From Rhipidocladum racemiflorum (lineage: Eukaryota > Streptophyta > Magnoliopsida > Poales > Poaceae): a stretch of DNA of 64,000 bases. The notes beneath the pieces were generated by a model, which had not been told where the DNA came from, did no database searches, and worked only from the letters and a program-made list of their open reading frames with translations. Numbering within the stretch: position 1 is the first letter of the stretch; each line of letters begins with the position of its first letter. Below, piece after piece: positions 35,722-45,097 of the stretch. Both the position numbers and the translations under genes were made by a program. The stretch lies in NCBI GenBank assembly GCA_036346355.1, contig CM070581.1, positions 372,001 through 436,000 on the forward strand. Direction: 5' to 3'.

Positions 35722-35838
35722 GGCAGAACATCAAGTTTAGTCAGATTAAGACAAGAAAACCCATTAATCTCGCAGCAGTACTTAAGTGCAACAATGTCAA
35801 GCCAGCCACAACGTCTTGGGCGACCTGTTGTCGTCCCA
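35722..35838 (-). pseudogene. adenylosuccinate synthetase exon fragment
   Basis: The minus strand reads EFGTTTGRPRRCGWLDIVAL then KYCCEINGFSCLNLTKLDVL. This is the highly conserved PurA/ADSS block around TTGRPRRCGWLD, from the AMP branch of purine synthesis. Only one exon piece is present. It abuts the RBP45 piece at a GGGCCCAATGG-like junction and the NOT1 piece within a few bases on the other side, so it is a fusion made by capture. The upstream RBP45 frame continues into it out of frame. Confidence 0.88.
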
Positions 35839-35839
35839 A

Positions 35840-36102
35840 ACTCCATTGGGCCCTGCGGGGGGCGCGGCAGCCGCGGGAGCCGACGGACCCCCGTAGTAAG
35901 CGGCCTGGGGCGGCGGCGGGGGCGCCTGGCCCCACATCGGCGGCTGGGGCGACGCCTGCTGCTGCGGCGGCGGCGCGTATTGCTGGTGCGGAGGCGGAGG
36001 CATGGGCGGTGGGATGACGCCCCACTGCGGCGGCGCGCCGGCCAACGCCTGCGGCGGGGGAGGCGGCGGGGCAACGCCGGGCTGCGGCTGCGGCATCATG
36101 GC
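35840..36102 (-). pseudogene. RBP45/UBP1-type RNA-binding protein, N-terminal fragment
   Basis: Minus strand from ATG at 36102: MMPQPQPGVAPPPPPPQALA, then Pro/Gln-rich sequence with PPMWGQAPPPPPQAAYYGG and AAPPAGPNG. It is the Pro/Gln-rich leader of grass RBP45 proteins, just before the first RRM (normally GPNEVRTLWIGDLQ). The RRMs are replaced by the adenylosuccinate synthetase piece. It lies about 350 bases from the Helitron 5' end, so it brings a native 5' UTR and perhaps a promoter able to drive a chimeric transcript. Confidence 0.7.
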
Positions 36103-36912
36103 GGCGGCGCGGTTGGGGCGGGGAGGCTGAGAAATGAACCCTAGGATCGGGTGGGGCGGGAGGTGCGGAGCGGACACATCAATCACGGGACGCTTAATGT
36201 ACGTCGTCTGCGGCCGCATATGGCTCAGAAAGTTTGATCAGGGGATGATGGGATTGATGGGATGAACCGGGTGATTTGGTCCATTAGATTTGATGAAGTG
36301 GTCTGATAAAACATCTTAGCCCTTGATTATGAGGAAATAGGATTTCTGGGTGCACGTTTTGGGGTGAACAAAGAAAAATTATCCTCTGTGGGGGCAGAAT
36401 AGTGTGTGCATGTAGAAAAGAATTCACTGGTGAATTATAAAGGGGTAAAGACTAGCCCCACAGTCAACTACACCATCAACAACCACCCGTACACAATGGG
36501 GTATTATTTGGCCGACGGCATATACCCCGAGTGGGCCACATTTGTCAAGCCATTTCAGGCGGCTAGAGGGAACAAGCGTGTCCACTTCGGCAGTATGCAA
36601 GCTGCATTACGGAAGGACGTGGAGCGATCTTTCGGTGTACTGCAATCTCGCTTTGCTATTGTTTGCGGGCCAGCAAGATCATGGGACCAATCCACCTTAC
36701 ACGACATCATGACTGCATGTATCATCATGCATAACATGATAATTGAGGATGAAAAGGAAGGTCCCAGCCAGGAATTAATATATGACTTCATGGATGACCC
36801 CGTCCCAATCTCACGTCCGCCGAGCTAGTCTGTCCTTCATTTCATCGAGGCAACACAAGAGATCCGTGATAGGACTAAACATCGCATGCTTATGGATGAT
36901 CTTGTCGACCAC

Positions 36913-37818
36913 TGTCGGTGTTTCGTGCACCGGCAATACGAATTTGTGGTTGGATGGGGTCGCGCGCTCCCTCTCCCCGAATGGTCGACTCAAGGAGTCA
37001 GATGATGTATACTGGTTCGGGCTGAACGTCCCTACTCCAGTTCGTTCGGTGTGGATGTATTGATCTTGGGCGATGGACAAGGGGTGTACAAGCGAGACAG
37101 GGGGTCGGCCGCCCGGCCCCTTGGTGTTTGTTGCTAGGGAGTTGCAGCTACCTAGATCGTTTTTCCCTTCGTCCGTCCGCTCTCTCGGGCCCTGCCTTTC
37201 CTTATATTTAGACGGAGGAGGCAGGTTACACGGGAGTTTGGGAAAACCTCGAGAGAAGGCCTGCGTGTCTCGGGGTCTGGTCTCGGTCTTGTCCGACCGT
37301 CCCCTGTCCGTCCCGAGGCAGGGTTGGTGGCTCTGTGAGTGGTCTTGCGTGGTGTTGCCCGGATGACGCATCGCCTGGTGCTCCTGTCAGCCTCGGTGGC
37401 TTTAATGGCGCTTGACTTTGCGCCTCGGGAGTGGGCGTATCTCTCTGCGGTGTGCCAGGCGACGGGACGGGGGCTTGACTTCTTCGGTGGCTCTTCTGAC
37501 AGTCTTGGGAAGGAGCTGCCCACCCCGGTACGGATGCCAGGGGGGCTGCGCACAAGGCAGTTGCCTGACACCGGCGTGGGCCCTGCTGGCTCGTGTGCGG
37601 GTGGAGCTTGCTGACCTTGCGCTCCAACGTTAGGCGGTCGGAGCTTGCCGACCGCCCGGGATCGGAGTCCGCCGACCGTTCAGGGTCGGTCCTGCATAGG
37701 TCGGGGTCCGCTCTCCGCGGCCCAGTTACCTTTTGACAGTGCTGGTCCTTCGCCGCGGTTGGTCAGCCCGTTCGCGTTTCCGGGCTGATGGGGGTACCCA
37801 TGGTATGGGTACTCGTCA
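36913..37818 (-). repeat. solo LTR of the Gypsy-like family, inverted
   Basis: 906 bp, the reverse complement of the LTRs at 5839 and 12841 (starts TGTCGGTGTTTCGTGCACCG, ends TACTCGTCA). The TSD is ACCAC at 36908-36912 and 37819-37823. It lies in the last codons of the Harbinger transposase. No internal region remains. Confidence 0.92.
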
Positions 37819-37959
37819 ACCACCTTTGGTCAATTCATGGACGGGGCTAGGTTTCATTATCATTATGTTGTATGCAAGTACGCTATCTCTTTTCTATGAA
37901 ATATCATGTTATCGTTCGACTGTGCAAACAAGTCATCCATTTCTACCTGCACCGTTTTG

Positions 37960-38222
37960 TAATTAAGTGTGGCACACATAGGACCATACCCAACATGGCA
38001 CACATACGAATGAAAACAGATCTCCACCACACATAGGTACGAAAACATAAATAGATCCGATAACATACATCGTCGCACACAATCAGAGGAACCGTACATC
38101 GTGCTAAACATAGGTACGAAAACATAAAGCGTCACACACGTAGCTAGGACAACATACATCGTCGCACACATAGATATGAAACCACACATCGCGCTACACA
38201 CAGGCACGATAACATACATCTA
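37960..38222. repeat. imperfect repeats in the Harbinger spacer
   Basis: CATCGTCGCACACAYAGRTAY-like units recur several times between transposase and ORF1, mostly 30-60 bases apart. Confidence 0.65.
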
Positions 38223-39243
38223 ACATGACCCGTACCTCCTCGCAATAATCTTCGCCTTGCGACGCGAGAAGTAGTCACTGGAAGCCTCGTCCATGTTACT
38301 GATATCCATCGCCATGATCTTGTCTTCCTCTGCGTGCCTCTTGATGGAGACCTCCTCACGTAGATGTTCATCATTGCGCTTCATGATGGAGACCTCACGC
38401 CATAATTCCACCATTTCTGCCTTGTGCTTGTTAAGCTCTGTTAACTCATCCTTGTATGTGCCGCCCACCATGCTGCCGGAAGATGTGCTACCGGCACGCC
38501 GTGCCCGACCCTTCCGGGCGGCATCACGGCCCATTGGCCTAGGTGCGTCTCCAGAGCCTGCGGACATCACATCGTCCGGAAGACGTGAAATGGACCATCC
38601 AGCGGCAGTAGACCGTGCGGACGATGCATCCTCGGTCTTCTGTCGCTTCGCATCTATATGGGCGCACCACTTGGGGTGTTGGTTGAGAGTGGACCAAAGG
38701 TGGAGAAACTCAAATGATCTCCCCTCTATATCCTTGAACATCTTCATCGCCATAGCAAGCTGGCAATGAGAAAATAATTAAATGAGGCAGTGGACAAGTG
38801 TATGTTGACCAAAATTAGATATAGGACATGGAAATTGAAATATCTTATTTACCCTATTTTCGAGCGTAGTGCCGCTAGGGTGAATATCTTCGACCTTCGC
38901 CATATAAGCTGCAAATTTGCTCGAATCGGCACTTATTGTTTGCCAGTGATTGATTAAGGCCTTCTCAAACCGCGGAGTCGAGTTTGCAGTTGCATTTTCC
39001 TCACAGTATTTGACAATGTTTCCCCAATACGTGCCGCCTTCCATGTTTTCCTTGTAGTCTTGGCCGCGCTCTTCTTCTTCTTACCCTTGGCTGAAGTACT
39101 GTCTGCCACATGCCCACATGTGAGTCATCCCAACCCGGTGTGAATGACGGAACAGGCAACGGTTCGCTTCGCTCGCCTCCAAGATTAATGCAGTTCATGT
39201 TATCGACGCCCTCGTTGAGCATACTCTGTAGAAATGGATCCAT
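38220..39243 (-). pseudogene. PIF/Harbinger ORF1 (Myb/NAM-like accessory protein), frameshifted
   Basis: The 5' piece starts at ATG 39243 (MDPFLQSMLNEGVDNMNCIN) and includes a Lys-rich run. After a frame change it reads MEGGTYWGNIVKYCEENATA, typical of the Myb/SANT-like helix of PIF ORF1. An exon at 38753-38220 reads FEFLHLWSTLNQHPKWCAHI, a Ser/Arg-rich linker, then a charged coiled coil (LREEVSIKRHAEEDKIMAMD) and stop. This matches ORF1/NAM-associated proteins that work with the DDE transposase in the opposite orientation at 30328-37850. At least one frameshift lies near 39050. Probably inactive. Confidence 0.75.
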
Positions 39244-39329
39244 GATATGCCTGTTTACAAATCCCACCATAACAGCATTAAATAAAAGAAAGGGTCCAGG
39301 AATAATTTCAAACGGCAAGATGTAAGATT

Positions 39330-39600
39330 CCACGACAACATTCTATATTAGAACACACGACACAAATAATAATAGAAGGGAAGCTCTCACATTCCACGAT
39401 AACATTACATAGTAGTACGCACCACATAAATAATTAGAGGTGCCAAGTTCTCACATTCCAACGATAACATCACATAGTAGTACGCACCACGATAACATAC
39501 ATAGTAGTACTCACGACACAAATTGTTAGAAATGGCGAGGTCTCACAGTCCACCATAACAATATATATAGTAGTACACCATATATAACAGATACGACACG
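39330..39600. repeat. tandem-like repeat block
   Basis: Units containing CATTCCACGATAACATNACA and ATAGTAGTACGCACCAC recur three to four times at about 65-85 base spacing, upstream of ORF1. Confidence 0.7.
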
Positions 39601-39602
39601 TA

Positions 39603-39995
39603 TTAGCGGATCAGATGGCATGAGCGGTCGGACTCCCATCCGTCCGCCTCCGATCCGTTCGAGCTATCCCCATCACACCCGGTCTGACAGGGCACCGGGG
39701 GTTCGTCATAGTCAGCGGGTACAACATCGTCAGGGTCCACGTCATTGGCAGGATCATCATCACCGTCATTGGCTGCATTCTCTGCTGCTGCCACAACCAC
39801 TGCAGCTTTCAAGCTCAATTCGTCCAAGCTAGAAGCGATGGCATCCACAGCGAGGAGGGCATGGTTGAGGTCGATAGAATGGCAACACTGTGCTGGGCTG
39901 AAGTTCTCACTTACTATCTTTCTAAGAGCTTCCACCTGCACCTCAACATTTTCTTTCATACTTCGCAAATATGCTAGTAGCATTTGTTGATCCAT
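39603..39995 (-). CDS. hypothetical 130 aa protein, unrecognised
   Basis: An open frame from ATG 39995 to stop. The N-terminal half is helical (LLAYLRSMKENVEVQVEALR), the C-terminal half acidic (DDDPANDVDPDDVV) with Cys near the end. I do not recognise it. It lies just upstream of ORF1 of the Harbinger element and may be a third element gene or a fused first exon. It could also be a chance open frame. Confidence 0.35.
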   Translation of the reverse strand: MDQQMLLAYLRSMKENVEVQVEALRKIVSENFSPAQCCHSIDLNHALLAVDAIASSLDELSLKAAVVVAAAENAANDGDDDPANDVDPDDVVPADYDEPPVPCQTGCDGDSSNGSEADGWESDRSCHLIR

Positions 39996-40339
39996 CTACA
40001 CAATTAATATATGGTTCGTCAGTATCTATGTTTTCCAAGCTTACCTACTTCTATTACATACTGCATAGCCAACACTACATGTGTTTGCATCTAGTTGCTA
40101 CCTGCATCGGTAGAGAAAACTTCTATCCCCAAACTATATGCAAATTGAAAGATTCACTATGTGGCAGACATCAGTCTAGATGCTATTTTCATTGGCCTAA
40201 TGTTTGTTCTGTCTTGATGCCTCATAATGAACTAATGTTTGTTATGTGTTCATCAACTTTGTTAGGCTTGAGGCAAATTGCATCTACAGACACTTAATTG
40301 AAGTGAACTGCGGCATTCCAATCACAGAGAGAGCGCACG

Positions 40340-40540
40340 AAACTATAAATACACAATAACCTAAAGCAATCGGTTCAATGCTACTACGAACTATAAACCA
40401 TGAGCCAAACAATAAATTTCAAGTAGCAATCAGTTCATTGCTATTGCGAACTATAACCTAAAGCAATCAGTTCATTGCTACTGCGAACAATTACCTAAAG
40501 CAATCAGTTCATTGCTACTGCGAACTATAAACCATTAGTA
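40340..40540. repeat. tandem repeat, about 45-50 bp units
   Basis: Units of CTAAAGCAATCAGTTCATTG followed by CTACTGCGAACTATAA recur about four times with small differences. Confidence 0.8.
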
Positions 40541-42360
40541 GGAATGATAAATCAGTTCCTAGCTGCCCAATAAAAATATCTTGTGTTCAAGTAGCACTAG
40601 GAGCAGCAAATCGTCTTGGAAAGACATGTACTGCTAGCTAGGAGCACTAGGAGCAGCCAGACAAAAATGAACAAGGCCGGCCGCACTATCCCTCAACCAA
40701 CAAAAAGAATTGTCACAGGGAACTTTAGTGAGTTGCTATATGAGTACACCAACACAGAGATATCTTAGTCAAGGGGCTGCTTCATCATTGAAGTAACTAA
40801 TCATGATCTCAGGAAAACCTAGAATGCCAACTCCTAGCATATTTCAGACTCATAACTGGAGATAGTTCAGAAAACGCTGGGGTTAGACTTACTGGAGATA
40901 GTTCAGGCTCATAACCTAGTAATGCCAACTGCTATATGAGTAGACCAACACATAGATAAAGTCTAACTGGAGATAGTTCTGATAACGCTGGAGATAGGAA
41001 ACAGAAAGGCTGGAGATAGTTGAAGTAATAATAGGAGTTACCCATTTCAGAATCGTAACCTATCTTGCCAAGTTAGCATCAAGATCTCAGGGAAAACATG
41101 GAATAAGGAGTGAGCTACTTCAGACTCATGACCTACAATACCAATTTGTTTTGTACAATCATCCATATATGATCAAAGTAGGATTCAGAACAAGCAATCA
41201 GTTCACAATATTCTGTCAACTACCAAGTTGATATTCAATACATATATGATCAAAGTTATGGATGATTGGATATGGACAGAATATGGAAAGTTGATCTGTA
41301 GAGTTACCGGATATGGACAAAGTTGATACCAACTTCAAAATCACTACATAAATGCGGTTAGCATCCAGATCGCTGTACTCATGAATCGTTCATGCTTTCT
41401 CCAGCAATTCCCCATCTCCTCCGGAATTTCATTATATATCCACAAAGTTCAAAATCTCCCGGCAGATAACATCTACAAAGCCACAGATCTACGAAATACA
41501 TCGTCGCAGACATACATAGCTAGCATCTCAAGGAGAGGACCATGCAAATCGTCTAGGATAATATCATACATGGATCACGATGTTCAGAAAATTGGGGAAT
41601 CGACAACACATTGTGAAGAAATGCTCAGCAATCGTCCAGAGATCAGTGGAAGATTTGGGGAAATTTACAGCCAGCCAATCGACTACAAAAACTTGGGCCA
41701 TCCGACTACACAATTTCAGAAATTTGGGGAAATTTACAGGAAACCCTAAACCGGCAAATCTACCGCATCCACTCCAAAAACTTGGGCCATCCGACAATCA
41801 TCAACAAAATCGGACTGTAATTGGGGGAAGATTTTGGGGGAAATTGTACCTCCAGTCCACGCGGTTGTCGCCTCCGTGCGCGCCGGTGAAGACGCCGAGC
41901 TCCTCCCTCTTCACCACCCACTGCCGCTGCCTTCTTCGTCCTCCGCCTGCCCTCGACGTCTTGTACTGCTCGTCTCCCACGGTTCGCCGCCGCCCCGTCC
42001 TCCTGTCCGCCCCAGCGCGCGAACCCTCTGCCACCAGCTCGTCGAGCGGAAGGGAAAGGAGAGAGAATCTCCATCAATCGGGATTCTCTCTCCTATCCCG
42101 TCCGAGCAGGGGCAGGGAGGAGAATCCGCTGGAGCGTTGCGCTCGTTCCCTTCCGCTATGTTTTCCCATCACGAGGGGAATCTGGCCGGGACGGGAGTCG
42201 GCTGGAGATAGTCTTAGGCTAGACAGGATTCCATGGTCCTATTTGGGAGCTTTGCTCGCTGCTTGCCAGGTTTACATTACCACTATCGATTTTCGTTAAA
42301 TCGCCTACTTGAAATTGAATCAATTGCACATTTAAATTTTCTAAATTTTACGGTTAAAAA
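40541..42360. other. no confident gene
   Basis: AT-rich to 41780, including a short direct repeat (TTTGGGGAAATTTACAG near 41654 and 41724; ACTTGGGCCATCCGAC near 41690 and 41780). GC-rich from 41850 to 42180 without recognisable protein. It may be the far flank of the Harbinger element. Confidence 0.4.
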
Positions 42361-42370
42361 ACGGCGAAAA

Positions 42371-43656
42371 AAACAAAAATCGATGTCGGTGTCGCTCATG
42401 TCGCCGAAGAGTGACTTTGTTGGAGGAGCGGCTTCAATGGCAACGGTGGCGACTCCGTCATCATCGGTGTCGGAGTCGGAGTCATTTGAATCCCATTCTT
42501 CGCCAATGTGAGCTCGCCCCGAGTACTTCTTCTTGTAAGCTTTATTTTTCTTGTTTGGTTCACTCTTCTTTTGTTCACTCGAAGTATTCTTCTTCTTCGG
42601 ACAATCGGCGATGAAATGTCCAACTTCACCACACTCATAGCACGCCCTCTTTGTGTTTCTTCTTCTTCTTGACTTGTCATTGTAGTTTTTCTTGTATTTA
42701 CTTGACCCGTCGTACTTGAGAAATTTCTTTAATTTTCTTACAAACAAGGCCATGTCTTCTTCATCTTCGCTTTCATCTTCCTCTTCATCACTTGAGGTTA
42801 ATTCTTCCTTTTTACTTGCCTTCAAAGCTATCCCCTTTGATCTTGAGCTCGAACTTTGCTTGGCAAGATTCTTCACTTCTTTAGCTTTCTCTTCCATGAG
42901 CTCGTGTGAAAGGATTCTACCAAGAACATCATTTGGTGTGAGCCTCTTGAAGTCTTTTCGCTCTCGTATGAGTGTCACAAGAGTTGAGTTCCTTGGAGCC
43001 AAGGCTCTTAACATCCTTTTCACCACAACATGATCCGTCATTTCTTTGCTTCCAAGCCCTCGAATTTTGTTGACGAAGATCATCAAGCGGTCATACATTT
43101 GTTGCGGAGTTTCATCATCATTCATCACAAACCTCCCCAACTTTCCTTCAAGCAACTCAATCCTTGATTCACTCACACTCGATGTTCCTTCATGAGCTAC
43201 TTGGAGTGTGTCCCATATTTTTTTGGCTTCTTATAAGCCATCCACTTTGTTGAATTCTTCGGGACTCAAAGCTCCAAGCAAAACACTTGCGGCTTGAGCG
43301 TTGCGGTGGATATTTTGCTCTTGCTTCGGCGTGAGTTCCATGTCATCTTCCGGCATATCTAGACCTGTGCAAACAATCTTCCAAACACTAGGATGGAGAG
43401 ACATTAAATGCATTTTCATCTTGTGCCTCCAAGCGGAATAGTACGTGCCATCGAAAAAAGGTGCACGCCCGGAGGGCACGGTAATGTAGGAATGAGATGA
43501 GGCGGTATTCGATTTTTCATAATTAAAAGGAATTTGCACTCCCTGCGAAGACGTTGAAGTATCACATTCTTTGGTCTTCCTGGGAGTTCCATGTCCGGCC
43601 TTGGGACTATCTTCTTCCCCCGACACGACAACCTTCAATCCGGTGTTGGCCATCAC
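42371..43656 (-). pseudogene. Copia gag, truncated, with one nonsense codon
   Basis: The N-terminal part (start 43656) has APFFDGTYYSAWRHKMKMHL, the DUF4219/UBN2-type gag start. An in-frame TAA at 43231-43233 interrupts FNKVDGL/EAKKIW. The frame goes on with SVSESRIELLEGKLGRFVMN, a Ser/Glu-rich stretch and a CCHC zinc knuckle CYECGEVGHFIADC, then a basic region. Sequence ends at KSLFGDMSDTDI where the element is cut. Gag packages retrotransposon RNA; this copy is broken. Confidence 0.88.
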
Positions 43657-43692
43657 GTTCCCTTCAAGCGGTTAAGCCTTCGAGAAGGTCAA

Positions 43693-43704
43693 GCTCTGAT
43701 ACCA
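43693..43704 (-). other. Copia primer-binding site
   Basis: Minus strand TGGTATCAGAGC, complementary to the 3' end of initiator tRNA-Met, two bases inside the LTR boundary. Confidence 0.9.
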
Positions 43705-43706
43705 AT

Positions 43707-45088
43707 TGAAAAGATGAGAAAGTTGCCTAGAGGGGAGGGGTGAATAGGCAATTTAAAATTAAAACTAAATTCATCGCAGCGGAAAGAGTATCGGAACTTC
43801 CGGTATAATATCGGAACTTCCGACTAGATTGGAACTTCCGGCATTTGTTCGGAATGTCCGATAGACTTCGACTAAGAGAAGAGTCTACTAAAAGAAATAA
43901 GCTTCAAGAAATATCTTAGACGTAGTGAAAACAATAAGTCAAGTAGAGAAACAAGGATTTGTTCCCGGAGTTCGGATTCTTAAGGAAATCCTACGTCTCC
44001 GTTGAGGAAGCTCCAAAGAGCTGGGTCTTTTCCAACCCTTTCCTCCCAAACCTCGGTCGCACTTGAGGCTTGGTTTCACTATTGGTTCCTTTCCTTACGG
44101 AGGCGGAGCCGGCCTTCACAAACTTCTCACGGCTTCCCACAATCGTCGGGAGCTCGTGAGCGACGCCTAGCCGTCTAGGAGTCCTTCAACCTCCAAGAGT
44201 AATCAATGCGCTAGATTCTTGATCTTGAAGAGGTTGTCTAATGCTCAAGACGAATGAATGCTTGACTATTTGCTCTCAACCACACTTAAAGTTTCCTCAC
44301 TCACTAGATGATCACTAAGATCAAGAGGAGGACTCAAGAATGCTCAAGGGTGTGCTCAAGGTGCTCAAATGTTCAGCCAAATAAAGTGTGTCGCCCACAA
44401 AAGGGAGAGAGGGGTATTTATAGTTTTGGTTCAAAACTAGCCGTTATACCCGCACTCAGCCACACATCGAAATATCCGATCCCAACATCGGAATGTCCGA
44501 TGAGTGCAAACAACCAGAACTTGGAATGCTTCCAACGGTCGAAAACTACGTGCATCGGAGTGTCCGATAACCACTTCGGAACATCCGATGACACCCAGAA
44601 AGAGAACTCAACAAAACTTTCTAAGTCCAAATCGGAATGTCCGATATAAATATCGGAACATCCGAACCAAATAGAGAGTTCCCAATTCGGAAAACAGCTA
44701 CTTCGGAACTTCCGAAGCTAAACTTCGGACAGTCCGAACTCGACAGAGAGTACCCTTAACAGGACAACACGCATCGGAACTTCCGATACACAGAATCGGA
44801 ACTTCCGAACAAAACAGGGAGTACCCTAACCGAGAGCCAACAGGCATCGGAATGTCCGACCCTAACAACGCACTACGGACTGAAGCAAAACCACACATCG
44901 GAATGTCTGAACTTCGGAACTTCCGACCTAACAGCGGAACTTTCGACTAGAAATTGACAACTACAACATTCCAATGCACAGGAGAAGACTTGAACACTCT
45001 CAAGAGACTAAACACCATTCATCTGAGCATATAGACCATCTCTAGACCAAATTCAACGCACCCCTCTTGATAGTACGGCAAACCTACA
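43707..45088 (-). repeat. 5' LTR of the Copia element, 1.38 kb
   Basis: On the minus strand it starts TGTAGGTTTGCCGTACTATC and ends CTCATCTTTTCA. It has a TATA-like ACTATAAATACCCCTC near 44425 and a palindrome cluster mostly in U3. Confidence 0.8.
43788..44943. repeat. about 18 dispersed copies of the palindrome TCGGAANNTCCGA
   Basis: Four copies lie at 43790-43865 and about fourteen at 44465-44943, with centres AC/TT, AT/GT, AC/AT and so on: for example TCGGAACTTCCGA, TCGGAATGTCCGA, TCGGAACATCCGA. Spacing is irregular (20-60 bases), so it is not a simple tandem array. The large cluster is U3, upstream of the TATA-like box in LTR orientation. Confidence 0.88.
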
Positions 45089-45097
45089 ATGCATAGC

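Larger units (their letters stand above)
31205..36451 (-). mobile_element. Helitron 2: 5.25 kb chimeric Helitron carrying five gene fragments
   Basis: On the minus strand it begins TCTTTACCCCTTTATAA at 36451. It ends with the hairpin GCCGTAGCGTTAGCACGGGC, then AATATACTAG, at 31205. The next host base is T. Removing exactly this interval restores the Harbinger reading frame without TSD, which fixes both ends. The 5' flanking base is G, not the usual A. No Rep/helicase was found. Inside, in sense order: RBP45 5' piece, adenylosuccinate synthetase exon, NOT1 N-terminal exons, SNAPC3-like exons, MORF exons, all in the orientation of the Helitron. About 1 kb (32746-33800) is unassigned. Confidence 0.82.
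30328..37850 (+). pseudogene. PIF/Harbinger transposase (DDE), split by a Helitron and a solo LTR
   Basis: Pieces: 30328-30587 (MSWFRGAPSFSRRAHQAMLL onward), an intron 30588-30656, 30657-31204, then 36452-36912 after Helitron 2, and 37824-37850 after the solo LTR. Junction codons restore one frame across both insertions (DGT/SPTVNYT; LVDH/LWSIHGRG then stop). The catalytic triad is visible: D in GSIDCMHW, D in PDSLNDINVL, E in DVERSFGVLQ. The C-terminus keeps MGYYLADGIYP. Two in-frame stops occur, TGA at 31039-31041 (after NCPKA) and TAG at 36826-36828. This enzyme class makes TTA-type 3 bp insertions and needs a Myb-like ORF1 partner, present on the minus strand at 38220-39243. Terminal repeats of the element were not found. 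Confidence 0.88.
42371..45088 (-). mobile_element. truncated SIRE-type Copia retrotransposon (5' LTR, PBS and gag only)
   Basis: Read on the minus strand: LTR 45088-43707, primer-binding site 43704-43693 (TGGTATCAGAGC, initiator Met-tRNA type), then gag from 43656. Sequence similarity to gag stops near 42371, so pol and the 3' LTR are lost. The LTR start meets broken hAT transposase sequence at 45089, so the Copia element probably inserted into, or was joined to, the hAT element. Confidence 0.85.

Noticed and set aside
31204..36456. ACTAG at both sides of Helitron 2 read as a 5 bp TSD of some other element
   Set aside because: The hairpin before CTAG, the TC start and exact frame restoration without duplication fit a Helitron better. 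No terminal inverted repeats or LTRs are present at those ends.
43788..44943. Palindromic repeats resembling a CRISPR array
   Set aside because: Spacing is irregular, repeats are 13 bp with variable centres, they lie in a Copia LTR, and the genome is a plant.
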